Of a stretch of 62,362 nucleotides of DNA, positions 54,410-62,261 are shown in pieces. The translations under genes and the position numbers were made by a program. Positions within the stretch are counted from its first letter, which is position 1; every line of letters starts with the position of its first letter. This stretch comes from Thermodesulfobacteriota bacterium. Lineage in GTDB: Bacteria > Desulfobacterota > WTBG01 > CAIYCZ01 > CAIRTM01. Where the stretch lies: positions 1 through 62,362 of the forward strand of contig JANQGV010000312.1 in NCBI GenBank assembly GCA_028282925.1, given 5' to 3'. Under the pieces are notes generated by a model that saw only the letters and a program-made list of their open reading frames with translations, made no database searches and had not been told where the DNA came from.

Positions 54410-55241
54410 TCCGTATATTCCTTACGAAGCCAAGATAAAGGATGTCCGCCAGGAAACAGACGGGGATCGTCCCATCAGAACGTTTACCGTGACATTCAAG
54501 GATAAAAAGGATCAAAAAGCGTTCAAGCATCTGCCGGGACAGTGTGCCATGGTGGGTCTGCCGGGCGTGGGCGAGAGCATGATCTCGATCTGCTCCTCTC
54601 CGACCCAGAGCGGCTATCTGCAGTTCAGCATCATGCGTATGGGTAAAGTAACCACCGCGCTGCACGAGCTTGAAAAGGGCGATGCCCTGACGATCCGGGG
54701 CCCTTACGGCGGCTCGACCTTTCCGGTTGACGAGTGGAAAGGGAAAAAGATCCTGACCATCGGCGGCGGTATCGGGCAGGCGCCCCTGCGCCCCATTATC
54801 AATTACGTGCTCGATAAAAAGAAAGACTATGCCGGGCTGGATATTATCTACGGAGCCCGCACCCCAGATGACCTGGTGTTTCTGGAAGAGTTGCAGGGCC
54901 TGAAAAAAGATAAAAAGGCCAAGGTACACCTGACGGTGGACAATGAGGCCGAAGGCTGGAAAGGCAACGTCGGCTTTGTGCCCCAGTACCTGCTGGACCT
55001 GAAACCCTCACCCAAGAACACCATTGCCATTACCTGCGGCCCGCCCATCATGATCAAGTTTGTGCTTGAGAACCTGGTGAAGCTGGGTTTCAAGGACGAT
55101 CAGATTTTCACCACCCTGGAAAACCGCATGAAGTGCGGTATCGGCAAGTGCGGCAAATGTAATGTTGGCAAGGTGTATGTCTGCAAAGACGGGCCTGTTT
55201 TCTCCTATGCCCAGTTCAAGGAACTGCCGCCGGATATGTAA
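54402..55241 (+). CDS. Flx-like FAD/NAD(P)-binding subunit (FlxA)
   Basis: A 279-residue ferredoxin-NADP-reductase-type flavoprotein that would oxidise or reduce NAD(P)H. Seen: FAD-binding LPGQCAMVGLPG and SICSSPTQ, the NAD-binding loop IGGGIGQAPLRPII, and GPPIMIKFVLENL. A C-terminal 2Fe-2S motif CGIGKCGKCNVGKVYVC ends the protein, as in HydG/AsrB-type proteins and NfnA. It is the last gene of the operon and is followed 34 bp later by a terminator. Confidence 0.87.
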   Translation: MSNPYIPYEAKIKDVRQETDGDRPIRTFTVTFKDKKDQKAFKHLPGQCAMVGLPGVGESMISICSSPTQSGYLQFSIMRMGKVTTALHELEKGDALTIRGPYGGSTFPVDEWKGKKILTIGGGIGQAPLRPIINYVLDKKKDYAGLDIIYGARTPDDLVFLEELQGLKKDKKAKVHLTVDNEAEGWKGNVGFVPQYLLDLKPSPKNTIAITCGPPIMIKFVLENLVKLGFKDDQIFTTLENRMKCGIGKCGKCNVGKVYVCKDGPVFSYAQFKELPPDM

Positions 55242-55275
55242 AAGACAGTTTTACGTCAAATGATGTATATACTAG

Positions 55276-55307
55276 AAGCCACCTCAATAGTGAGGCGGCT
55301 TTTTTTG
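55276..55307 (+). terminator. Terminator of the AOR-Hdr-Flx operon
   Basis: AAGCCACCTCA and TGAGGCGGCTT pair across a 4-base loop with one mismatch, followed by a run of seven T residues. It closes the nine-gene operon. Confidence 0.88.
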
Positions 55308-55540
55308 TTTGTTAAAGGGGTGATATAGGTAAAAGCAACCATTTTGACTATAAAATGATTTTTTAGAAACTTTTCACTACCGCGGATAAAAATTATAAAG
55401 TATTTTTTTACTATAGAAGTGCATTTTTCTCACAGAGGGGCAGCCACCATGATAAGTTGTATCAATTCCGGTCGATACAGAAGATCTAAAACAATAACAT
55501 CACTCTAGAGCATTTCACACAATATTGTAGCCGGGTAGGA

Positions 55541-55555
55541 GCGGCCTTCGGCCGC
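55541..55555. repeat. REP-like G+C-rich palindrome
   Basis: GCGGC-CTTCG-GCCGC hairpin preceded by GGGTAGGA, a form typical of bacterial REP elements. It stands out against A+T-rich surroundings. Confidence 0.5.
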
Positions 55556-55746
55556 AATACAGGCCGTAAAACCTACAGAGTTCATTAATCGTACCTAAAC
55601 TTTTACCAGGCGGGCCTGATATTGAGGCTATAGAATTTTGTGAATTGCTCTAATTAATAGTAATGAAACGGAAACCAGGCGAATAGTGTTTGATAGTTGA
55701 CACTATTGGTCAAAAGACTAAACCATAATGGGAGAGGGGTGTAAGT

Positions 55747-57129
55747 ATGAAAAAGACTGTAGGCGCGTTCATGAAAACAGGTAGAAAAACTTCAACAGTA
55801 TTCATTTCTTCACTTTTAACAATAGTATTAACAATAGGTTTTATTAATCAGTCAGTCGCCTGGGATGGAGATTATACTATACAGGACAGTGGCGATATTG
55901 CGGCACTGGCCGGCCATACAGAAGTAACGGGAACCTTGACGGTCGGTTTTCTTTCTAATCCCGGGGCTTCGTATACAACATTTACAAGTCTTGCAGGTCT
56001 TGAAAGCCTTACCAGTGTTGGTGGGGATTTGATTATACACTACAATGCAGGGCTGACAAATCTAACCGGGCTTGATAACCTTAGCAGTGTAGGTGGATCC
56101 GTCAGCATGCGGGATAATACAAGCCTGGTCAATATGATAGGTCTTGAAAGCTTAACGAGTATAAACGGCGATTTGACAATTATGAATCATTCAGCTCTTA
56201 CAAACCTCGACGGGCTGAATAATATTACAAATATCACTGGAAATGCAGAAATATCATACTGCGTTGCGAACAGTCTGTACGGTCTTCATAACGTTTCCAG
56301 CATTGGCGGTTATTTTAGAATTCAAACATGCCAGAGACTGACAAATTTAAACGGCCTCGAGGGTTTAAACATTGTAGGAGGGGATTTATTGTTATCTGAG
56401 AATACCGCTATGATCAATTTCAATGGATTGAACAATTTAAGCAGCGTTGGTGGTAATGTTAAAATTTTTTATACTTCAAGGCTTACCAGCCTAAGCGGTC
56501 TTGAGGGATTAACCAGTATTGCAGGTGCGTTGCGAATTAGTGATAATAATGGCTTGTTAAATGTAAACGGACTTGAAGCTCTTACCAGCATCGGTGGAGA
56601 TTTGAGCATTTTAGATAACATTGTCATAACGGATCTTTGTGCATTATACAATGTTGTGTTGGATGGCGCTAATTTAAAGGTATATTATAACTCTGACTTA
56701 TCAATGGAAACTGCAAACGCACTGGAAACACAACTTAGAAATAACGGCTTTACCGGAACTTCTAATATTCATGACAATGATGGCACTGGGCTGGTTAGCT
56801 GTGAAACGTTAATTGCCCTTTCTTCACTTGAAGCGATTCCGGCAAACGGGGCAGTAGCTTTACAATGGAGCACAGAATCAGAAATTGAAAACGCCGGGTT
56901 CAACATATACCGATCCCTTAACGGTGAAGAGTATGAGCAAATAAATAATGGACTTATTCCTGCGGAAGGATCACCCACCGAAGGTACGACATATGAATTA
57001 ATGGATACGGGTGTGCAGAACAGAAAGACATACCATTACAAGCTGGAGGATGTTGACCTGAATGGTACTACCACCATGCATGGGCCGGTATCTGCCACGC
57101 CGAGACTGATTTATGGTATTATTCAATAA
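55747..57129 (+). CDS. Secreted leucine-rich-repeat protein with C-terminal Fn3-like domain
   Basis: A 460-residue exported protein. A signal peptide spans about residues 1-38 (basic start, hydrophobic core, SVAW). About ten repeats of 22-25 residues follow with the pattern L-x-GL-E-x-LTSVGGDL-x-I-x-x-N, resembling receptor L-domain or leucine-rich folds. The last roughly 95 residues (LQWSTESEIENAGFNIYR, YHYKLEDVDLNG, HGPVSA) form the same Fn3-like domain that ends the 1289-residue protein at 28.8 kb. GAGAGGGG lies upstream of the ATG. It is probably a surface-exposed binding protein; no enzyme motif seen. Confidence 0.8.
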   Translation: MKKTVGAFMKTGRKTSTVFISSLLTIVLTIGFINQSVAWDGDYTIQDSGDIAALAGHTEVTGTLTVGFLSNPGASYTTFTSLAGLESLTSVGGDLIIHYNAGLTNLTGLDNLSSVGGSVSMRDNTSLVNMIGLESLTSINGDLTIMNHSALTNLDGLNNITNITGNAEISYCVANSLYGLHNVSSIGGYFRIQTCQRLTNLNGLEGLNIVGGDLLLSENTAMINFNGLNNLSSVGGNVKIFYTSRLTSLSGLEGLTSIAGALRISDNNGLLNVNGLEALTSIGGDLSILDNIVITDLCALYNVVLDGANLKVYYNSDLSMETANALETQLRNNGFTGTSNIHDNDGTGLVSCETLIALSSLEAIPANGAVALQWSTESEIENAGFNIYRSLNGEEYEQINNGLIPAEGSPTEGTTYELMDTGVQNRKTYHYKLEDVDLNGTTTMHGPVSATPRLIYGIIQ

Positions 57130-57152
57130 AATCAGAAACCAGATCAGCATGG

Positions 57153-57182
57153 AAAAGCCACCTGTATGATCAGGTGGCTTTT
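57153..57182. terminator. Bidirectional terminator
   Basis: AAAAGCCACCTG and CAGGTGGCTTTT form a perfect 12-bp stem around a 6-base loop with A and T flanks on both sides. It serves the leucine-rich gene (+) and the REC-SBP-CheW gene (-). Confidence 0.92.
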
Positions 57183-57207
57183 GTTTTGAAAGAGATAATA
57201 ATCCGAA

Positions 57208-59154
57208 CTACGATGCGGCCTGAACCAGCGGAGCCACAACGTCCTGGGTGCTGATGATTTTGTCGATATCCAGCAGCATTTTTACGCTGCCATTGACCTT
57301 TGCCATGGCAAGCAGGTGGCTGGTATCGATCCCGAAGCCGAAAGAGGGTGTTTCCTCAATGTCGGAGGCGGTTATGTCCATAACCTCGGAGACGGCATCC
57401 ACCACAACGCCGACCTGTTTGATTGTTTCTCCCACGTCGAGCTGCAGGATAATGATACAGGTCCGCTCGTGGTATTCCTGCTGGTCCATATCAAATTTCA
57501 ATCTAAGGTCTATGATGGGGATTACGTTGCCGCGCAGATCGATTACGCCTTTGTAATAGTCGGGGGTTTTGGGCACGGTGCGTATCTCGCGCATGCCGAC
57601 TATTTCCTTGATCTTCAGAATGTCGATGCCGTATTCCTGTTCGCACAGGGTAAAGGTGATATATTTTCCTTCCTTGTTGAGAAGTGATTTTGCCTTGTCT
57701 TCGACCCCCTTATGCAGGATGCCGAGGATTTCGGTCGCCGAGTCACGCAGTTTCGATGCTTTGCGTTCCGTAATGCTTTCCTTGCAGGCCGCCTGGGCGA
57801 ATTCGGTGGTGACAAACTTTTCCAGGTCGATCAGCTTGCCGAAGCCCATTTGCTCAGACATGTAGCGCTGCATGCGGTCGAGGTCTTCTATAACAGGATA
57901 CAGGTCGCTGGTCTTAATGCCCTGGGCTTCCCGGAGCACGTTTTTCAGCAGCGGCACTTTCAGGCCAAGTGCCTTGTTGGGGTCAAGAAAGTTTACGGCA
58001 ACTTCGGCGGCGGAATCGGGTTTCTGGGATATGACCGACCCGGCCTGGGCCAGCATTTCGGTAAATTCGTACACAGCATCGCGGTGCTGCTCGATAAAGC
58101 TGTCACGCATTGCCAGGATACAGCAGGGATGGTTTTCCCAAAGCTCACCCGACAAAAACTGCAGATCGGCGGCGCCGGCGGCAATGGCTTTTGTTCCCAG
58201 GGGTTCGGCAACCATGTATCCGCAGGCGGCGGGGTTGGTTGCCAGGAACTCGGGCATTTTTATGGGCGGCACTACTTCAAAAGTTATATCATGGTGGCCT
58301 TCCATGCCGGCATCAAGACCGATCTGTTTAAAGAACATATGGGCCAGCATATGGTGCACCGACATTTTATGGGGGATATAGAATGTTTTACCCCTGAAAA
58401 AATTTTCATATGGATCCTCATACAGACCGTGTTTGCCGCGCACGAAAATACTGCCGTTTTTATGGGCGAACATGACCAGCTTTATGGGGGCACCATAGGC
58501 AAACAGGTCCATGGCGATGGGGGCAAGCACAAAGGCGGCGTCGATGCGGCCTTTTTCAAGGTCCTGCTGCACCGGGTTCCAGCCCGGCATGCATCTGGTT
58601 TCGAGTTCGAAATATTTGGGCTGGAGTTCACCCCGCTGAATCATGTTTTGCATCATACCCAGCAGCAGGTGGTCGGTGATCTGAATATGTGCTATGCGCA
58701 GCACGACTTTGCCGGAGGCCCCGATTTGGGGGGAAAGCTCTTCCTCGGGTATTTCCTCTTCCTCTTCGATCAGCCCCAGGGCTTCGTCTATTTTTTTTTG
58801 CAGCTCTTCGGCATTAAAAGGTTTTGCGATGAAGCTGCTGACCCCGGCACCGGAGGCTTTTTCGGCCTGCTCACGGTCACCCTGGCCGGTGGCCATAAGA
58901 AACGGTATATTCTTGCATTTTTCATCGGCGCGCACCCACAGCAGCAGCTCATAGCCGTCTTTTTCGGGCATATTCCAGTCGCTGATAATAAGGTCGATAT
59001 CGCCTTGTTCCTGCAGTTTTTCTATGGCATCATTGCCGTTTTCGGCAGAGACGATATTTTTATAACCCAGGGAGGAAATAACGCTTATTTCCATTTTTTG
59101 CATGAGGGGTGAATCTTCAACAAGAAGTATCTTGGTTTTTTCCGGGGTTGACAT
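57208..59154 (-). CDS. Receiver / NrtA-like substrate-binding / CheW fusion protein
   Basis: A 648-residue protein without a signal peptide, so cytoplasmic. Residues 8-125 are a receiver domain (acidic Glu 13/Asp 14, phospho-acceptor Asp 59 in IISDWNMP, Lys 111 in IAKPF). After an acidic linker, residues about 149-400 match NrtA/CmpA-type solute-binding domains (LRIAHIQITDHLLLGMM, GRIDAAFVLAPIAMDLFAYG, GYMVAEPLG). A helical part follows, then a CheW domain from about 500 (ITFTLCEQEYGIDILKIKEIV, GVIDLRGNVIPIIDLRLKF). CheW links receptors and CheA, so this may be a soluble scaffold that ties a ligand signal and phosphorylation to a chemosensory array. No chemotaxis genes are adjacent. Confidence 0.85.
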   Translation of the reverse strand: MSTPEKTKILLVEDSPLMQKMEISVISSLGYKNIVSAENGNDAIEKLQEQGDIDLIISDWNMPEKDGYELLLWVRADEKCKNIPFLMATGQGDREQAEKASGAGVSSFIAKPFNAEELQKKIDEALGLIEEEEEIPEEELSPQIGASGKVVLRIAHIQITDHLLLGMMQNMIQRGELQPKYFELETRCMPGWNPVQQDLEKGRIDAAFVLAPIAMDLFAYGAPIKLVMFAHKNGSIFVRGKHGLYEDPYENFFRGKTFYIPHKMSVHHMLAHMFFKQIGLDAGMEGHHDITFEVVPPIKMPEFLATNPAACGYMVAEPLGTKAIAAGAADLQFLSGELWENHPCCILAMRDSFIEQHRDAVYEFTEMLAQAGSVISQKPDSAAEVAVNFLDPNKALGLKVPLLKNVLREAQGIKTSDLYPVIEDLDRMQRYMSEQMGFGKLIDLEKFVTTEFAQAACKESITERKASKLRDSATEILGILHKGVEDKAKSLLNKEGKYITFTLCEQEYGIDILKIKEIVGMREIRTVPKTPDYYKGVIDLRGNVIPIIDLRLKFDMDQQEYHERTCIIILQLDVGETIKQVGVVVDAVSEVMDITASDIEETPSFGFGIDTSHLLAMAKVNGSVKMLLDIDKIISTQDVVAPLVQAAS

Positions 59155-59469
59155 TCGATATCCTCCAGCAAGGTCTGGAATGTATTACGGGTCGCAGCAG
59201 ATTTTTTTATCTTCTATAGTTGTAATGATAAAAAAGCGATTTGTCCAGAATGTGATTACACTTTATTCTCTTAAATCTATAGCATACATTTATAATATAT
59301 TCTGCATATAATAAAAGAATTAACTACATTTTATTCTTGAGCCCGATTGTTATGGTGCGTGTTAAGCCGACCAACGGTAAATCCTGCGGCCTGTATGGCC
59401 TGCTACCGCTATCAAAATAGCATTATAAAGCGATACGTACTTATACTTATTTTATAAAACAAAAAACCC
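59155..59469. other. 315-bp non-coding gap upstream of the REC-SBP-CheW gene
   Basis: A+T-rich promoter region of the minus-strand fusion gene. A TATCCTCC just beyond its start is the ribosome-binding site. A GGCC-TGTAT-GGCC short palindrome at about 59388-59400 is the only other structure seen. Confidence 0.6.
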
Positions 59470-59766
59470 CTACTTGTTAAGACTTTTTTTCTGCTTTGTG
59501 CATATCCATGCTATGCATAAAATACATCCGAATGAGAGAAAAAATGCCATCCAGAATAATAGTAATGATTTAATAGCAATTTCCGGTTTGTTAAGGAGCG
59601 TGCCGATAATGACTTTCAGGGTGATTATTTTGCTTTTGAGGCCGATTGTTTTCAGGCCCAGGCGTTCAAGGTATGTTTGATGGTATATGTAGAGAGCTTG
59701 AGACACAGTCCCGATCAGAAGGGACAAACTTAAAGAGTAAAGAATTGACCGCTTATTTTTAAACAT
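59470..59766 (-). CDS. Small two-helix membrane protein, hypothetical
   Basis: A 98-residue protein with two strongly hydrophobic segments (about residues 8-30 and 66-88) separated by a basic, soluble stretch, and a Lys-rich C-terminus (KQKKSLNK). Not recognised. There is no clear ribosome-binding site, and the region is A+T-rich, so this is a tentative gene. It lies alone between the fusion gene and nfnB next to an inverted repeat. Confidence 0.4.
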   Translation of the reverse strand: MFKNKRSILYSLSLSLLIGTVSQALYIYHQTYLERLGLKTIGLKSKIITLKVIIGTLLNKPEIAIKSLLLFWMAFFLSFGCILCIAWICTKQKKSLNK

Positions 59767-59781
59767 GGCTGTAAAGGGAAA

Positions 59782-59856
59782 GACTGTCGGAAAAGGGACA
59801 TCTGTTGCGTTCTAAAGTATCTTACGCGTTATGTATTCGACCTTTTTCCAACAGTC
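59782..59856. repeat. Imperfect 75-bp inverted repeat
   Basis: GACTGT-CGG-AAAAGG at the left pairs with CCTTTTT-CCA-ACAGTC at the right across a loop of about 43 bases. It lies between the small membrane gene and the 3' end of nfnB. A long hairpin or a miniature mobile element are both possible. Confidence 0.5.
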
Positions 59857-59888
59857 CTTCGTTACAAAGATATTTCAACGGATGTCCT

Positions 59889-61295
59889 CTACCAGCCCAG
59901 GGTCAGGTACGAATGCATGGAATCGGCAGCTTTGCGCCCGGCACCCATGGCAAGAATAACGGTTGCGGACCCGGTAACAATATCGCCCCCGGCCCATACG
60001 CCCTTGAGGCTCGTTTTCCCGGTTTCGGGGTCAGCATCAATATAGCCCCATTTATTGAGCTTCAGGCCTTCGGTGGAGTGGGTCAACAGGGGATTTGCTC
60101 CCGATCCAACGGCCACAATCACCAGGTCGCACTCAAGGCGGAACTCCGATCCTTCAATGGGGATCGGCCGGCGCCTTCCAGAGGCATCCGGCTCGCCAAG
60201 CTCCATTTTCAGACATTCCATACCGCACACCCGTCCGCTGTCGTTGCCGATAAATCGGGTAGGGTTGGTAAGAAGGAAAAACTCAATTCCTTCCTCTTCG
60301 GCATGGTGTATTTCGGCTGTTCGGGCCGGCATTTCCTGGCGTGAGCGGCGGTAAACGATCTGAACAGACTCCGCACCAAGCCGCATGGCGGTGCGGGCGG
60401 AATCCATGGCAACGTTGCCGGCGCCAAGTACCGCTACCCGTTTGCCCCGGGGGATAGGTGTGTCGTAATCGGGAAACCGGTAGGCCTTCATGAGATTTGC
60501 GCGGGTCAGATATTCATTGGCCGACAATATGCCGATAAGGTTTTCGCCGGGAAGGTTCATGAATGTCGGCAGCCCGGCCCCAACACCAAGAAAAATTGCA
60601 TTGTAGTTTTCAGCAAAGAGCTCATCAAGGGTTACGGTTCGGCCGACCACCGTATTGCATAGAAGATTGACTCCCTGCCGTTCGAGCAGGGCCACTTCGG
60701 CAAAAACAATTTCCTTGGGCAGCCTGAACTCGGGAATGCCATAGACCAGAACCCCGCCCGGTTTATGAAATGCTTCATAAACCGTCACTTCATGGCCTTT
60801 GGCAATCAGGTCGCCGGCAACGGTCAGACCGGCAGGCCCCGACCCGACCACGGCCACCCGCTTTCCTGTTGAGGGAGCCGGGGAAGGGATTTCAGCCGCA
60901 CCGTGGGAGCGGGCATAGTCAGCGGCAAAACGCTCCAGGTTGCCGATAGCAACGGGCTCACCCTTTTTTGCGAGGATGCATTTGCCTTCGCACTGAATTT
61001 CCTGGGGGCATACCCGTCCGCAGACGGCGGGAAGGCTGTTCTTTTCCCAAACGCTTGTTATGGCTTCAATGTATTTTCCTTCTTTTATAAGGCCGATAAA
61101 CGCGGGGATGTCGATTTCAACCGGGCATCCTTCTGCGCAGGCCGGCGATTTGCACTGCAGGCATCGGGCTGCTTCTTCCATGGCCATTTCAGGGGTGTAG
61201 CCCAGGGGAACTTCGTCAAAATTTCTTCTACGCTTTTCAGCGGCCTGTTCAGGCATGGGTATACGGGTCTTTTTCCCTTTTGCTTTTTCAGTCAT
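59889..61295 (-). CDS. nfnB: NfnB: large subunit of NADH-dependent ferredoxin:NADP oxidoreductase
   Basis: A 468-residue GltD-family flavoprotein. An N-terminal Cys motif (CLQCKSPACAEGCPVEIDIP, and CGRVCPQEIQCEGKC) binds 4Fe-4S clusters. The FAD motif VVGSGPAGLTVAGDL and the NADPH motif VLGAGNVAMDSARTAMRLG follow. GltD-family proteins also act with glutamate synthase, but the adjacent NfnA-type gene 52 bp upstream fixes the assignment. NfnAB reduces NADP with NADH and reduced ferredoxin by flavin-based bifurcation and confurcation. AGGAT(T) lies upstream of the ATG. Confidence 0.9.
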   Translation of the reverse strand: MTEKAKGKKTRIPMPEQAAEKRRRNFDEVPLGYTPEMAMEEAARCLQCKSPACAEGCPVEIDIPAFIGLIKEGKYIEAITSVWEKNSLPAVCGRVCPQEIQCEGKCILAKKGEPVAIGNLERFAADYARSHGAAEIPSPAPSTGKRVAVVGSGPAGLTVAGDLIAKGHEVTVYEAFHKPGGVLVYGIPEFRLPKEIVFAEVALLERQGVNLLCNTVVGRTVTLDELFAENYNAIFLGVGAGLPTFMNLPGENLIGILSANEYLTRANLMKAYRFPDYDTPIPRGKRVAVLGAGNVAMDSARTAMRLGAESVQIVYRRSRQEMPARTAEIHHAEEEGIEFFLLTNPTRFIGNDSGRVCGMECLKMELGEPDASGRRRPIPIEGSEFRLECDLVIVAVGSGANPLLTHSTEGLKLNKWGYIDADPETGKTSLKGVWAGGDIVTGSATVILAMGAGRKAADSMHSYLTLGW

Positions 61296-61347
61296 AGAAT
61301 CCTCCGTTTTTTATGCTTCGTGACAGGGCAATAGCGACGGGATACGG

Positions 61348-62181
61348 TTATGATCCCAGTTTGCAGGCATGTTTTTCAGAGCTCTGTTCTTCATCGGTGC
61401 GATAGGCCTGCAGGCGCTGCATAAGTTGATCGAAATCGACCTTATGACCGTCAAACTCAGGGCCGTCAACGCAGGCAAACTTGTTCTGCCCGTCAACGGA
61501 AACCCGGCAGCAGCCGCACATGCCGGTGCCGTCGATCATGATGGGATTCAAGCTGACAAGGGTCTTAACGCCATGGGGCCGGGTAATGTCACAAACGAAC
61601 TTCATCATGGGTACCGGGCCGATCCCCACGACCAGCCCTACCTGCTCTTTTTCGAGGATGTCCCGCAGGATATCGGTGACAAAGCCCTTGTGGCCGTATG
61701 AGCCGTCGTCGGTGCAGACATGCAGTTCATCCGATACGGTGTTCATGCGGTCCTCCAGGATCAGGAGATCCTTGGTTCGGGCGCCGATTATGCTGATGAC
61801 ACGGTTTTCCTTTCGGTGCAGTCCGCGGGTTATGGGATGCAGTACGGCAACTCCTGTTCCGCCGCCCACACACACCACGGTGCCGACTTTTTCGAGATGT
61901 GTCGGCTGGCCCAGCGGGCCAATGACATCCAGGTATCCGTCACCCTCTTGCAGCTCCTTGAAGAGGGCTGTGGAGCGGCCGACAACCATGTAAATGACCG
62001 TGATGGTTCCCTGATCGGGGTGTGTGTCTGCCACTGTCAAGGGAATCCGCTCACCGGTCTCATTTGCCTTCAGGATCACAAATTGACCGGGCTTTGCTTT
62101 GCGGGCAATAAGCGGGGCTTCGATTTCATTAAGCACCACGGTACCTTTAGACATTTCTTCGCGCTTAATAATTTGAAACAT
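61348..62181 (-). CDS. nfnA: NfnA: small subunit of NADH-dependent ferredoxin:NADP oxidoreductase
   Basis: A 277-residue ferredoxin-NADP-reductase-like subunit that binds FAD, NAD(H) and one 2Fe-2S cluster. Seen: KPGQFVILKANETGERIPLTV (FAD), VCVGGGTGVAVLHPI (NAD), GPVPMMKFVCD, and a C-terminal cluster motif GTGMCGCCRVSVDG...FACVDGPEFDGH. It is the first gene of the pair, with the nfnB start 52 bp after its stop. A related flavoprotein (FlxA at 54.4 kb) belongs to the separate Hdr complex. Confidence 0.92.
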   Translation of the reverse strand: MFQIIKREEMSKGTVVLNEIEAPLIARKAKPGQFVILKANETGERIPLTVADTHPDQGTITVIYMVVGRSTALFKELQEGDGYLDVIGPLGQPTHLEKVGTVVCVGGGTGVAVLHPITRGLHRKENRVISIIGARTKDLLILEDRMNTVSDELHVCTDDGSYGHKGFVTDILRDILEKEQVGLVVGIGPVPMMKFVCDITRPHGVKTLVSLNPIMIDGTGMCGCCRVSVDGQNKFACVDGPEFDGHKVDFDQLMQRLQAYRTDEEQSSEKHACKLGS

Positions 62182-62261
62182 GTGATTGCTCCTCGATGAA
62201 TGTTATGTCCCCGTTATCCCGCCTAGTCTCAAAACAAGCGAAGAATTCTGCTGCGGCTTCT

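Larger units (their letters stand above)
55242..55746. other. 505-bp non-coding gap
   Basis: After the operon terminator there is no gene. The gap holds a REP-like hairpin at 55541-55555, A+T-rich sequence, and near its right end a 7-bp inverted repeat (AATAGTG at 55682-55688, CACTATT at 55701-55707) overlapping a TTGACA hexamer at 55697. The last two may belong to the promoter of the leucine-rich protein gene. Confidence 0.65.

Noticed and set aside
57712-59112. 466-residue plus-strand frame opposite the REC-SBP-CheW gene
   Set aside because: It lies wholly antisense to a gene with clear domains; its translation has no recognisable motif and reflects codon bias on the other strand.
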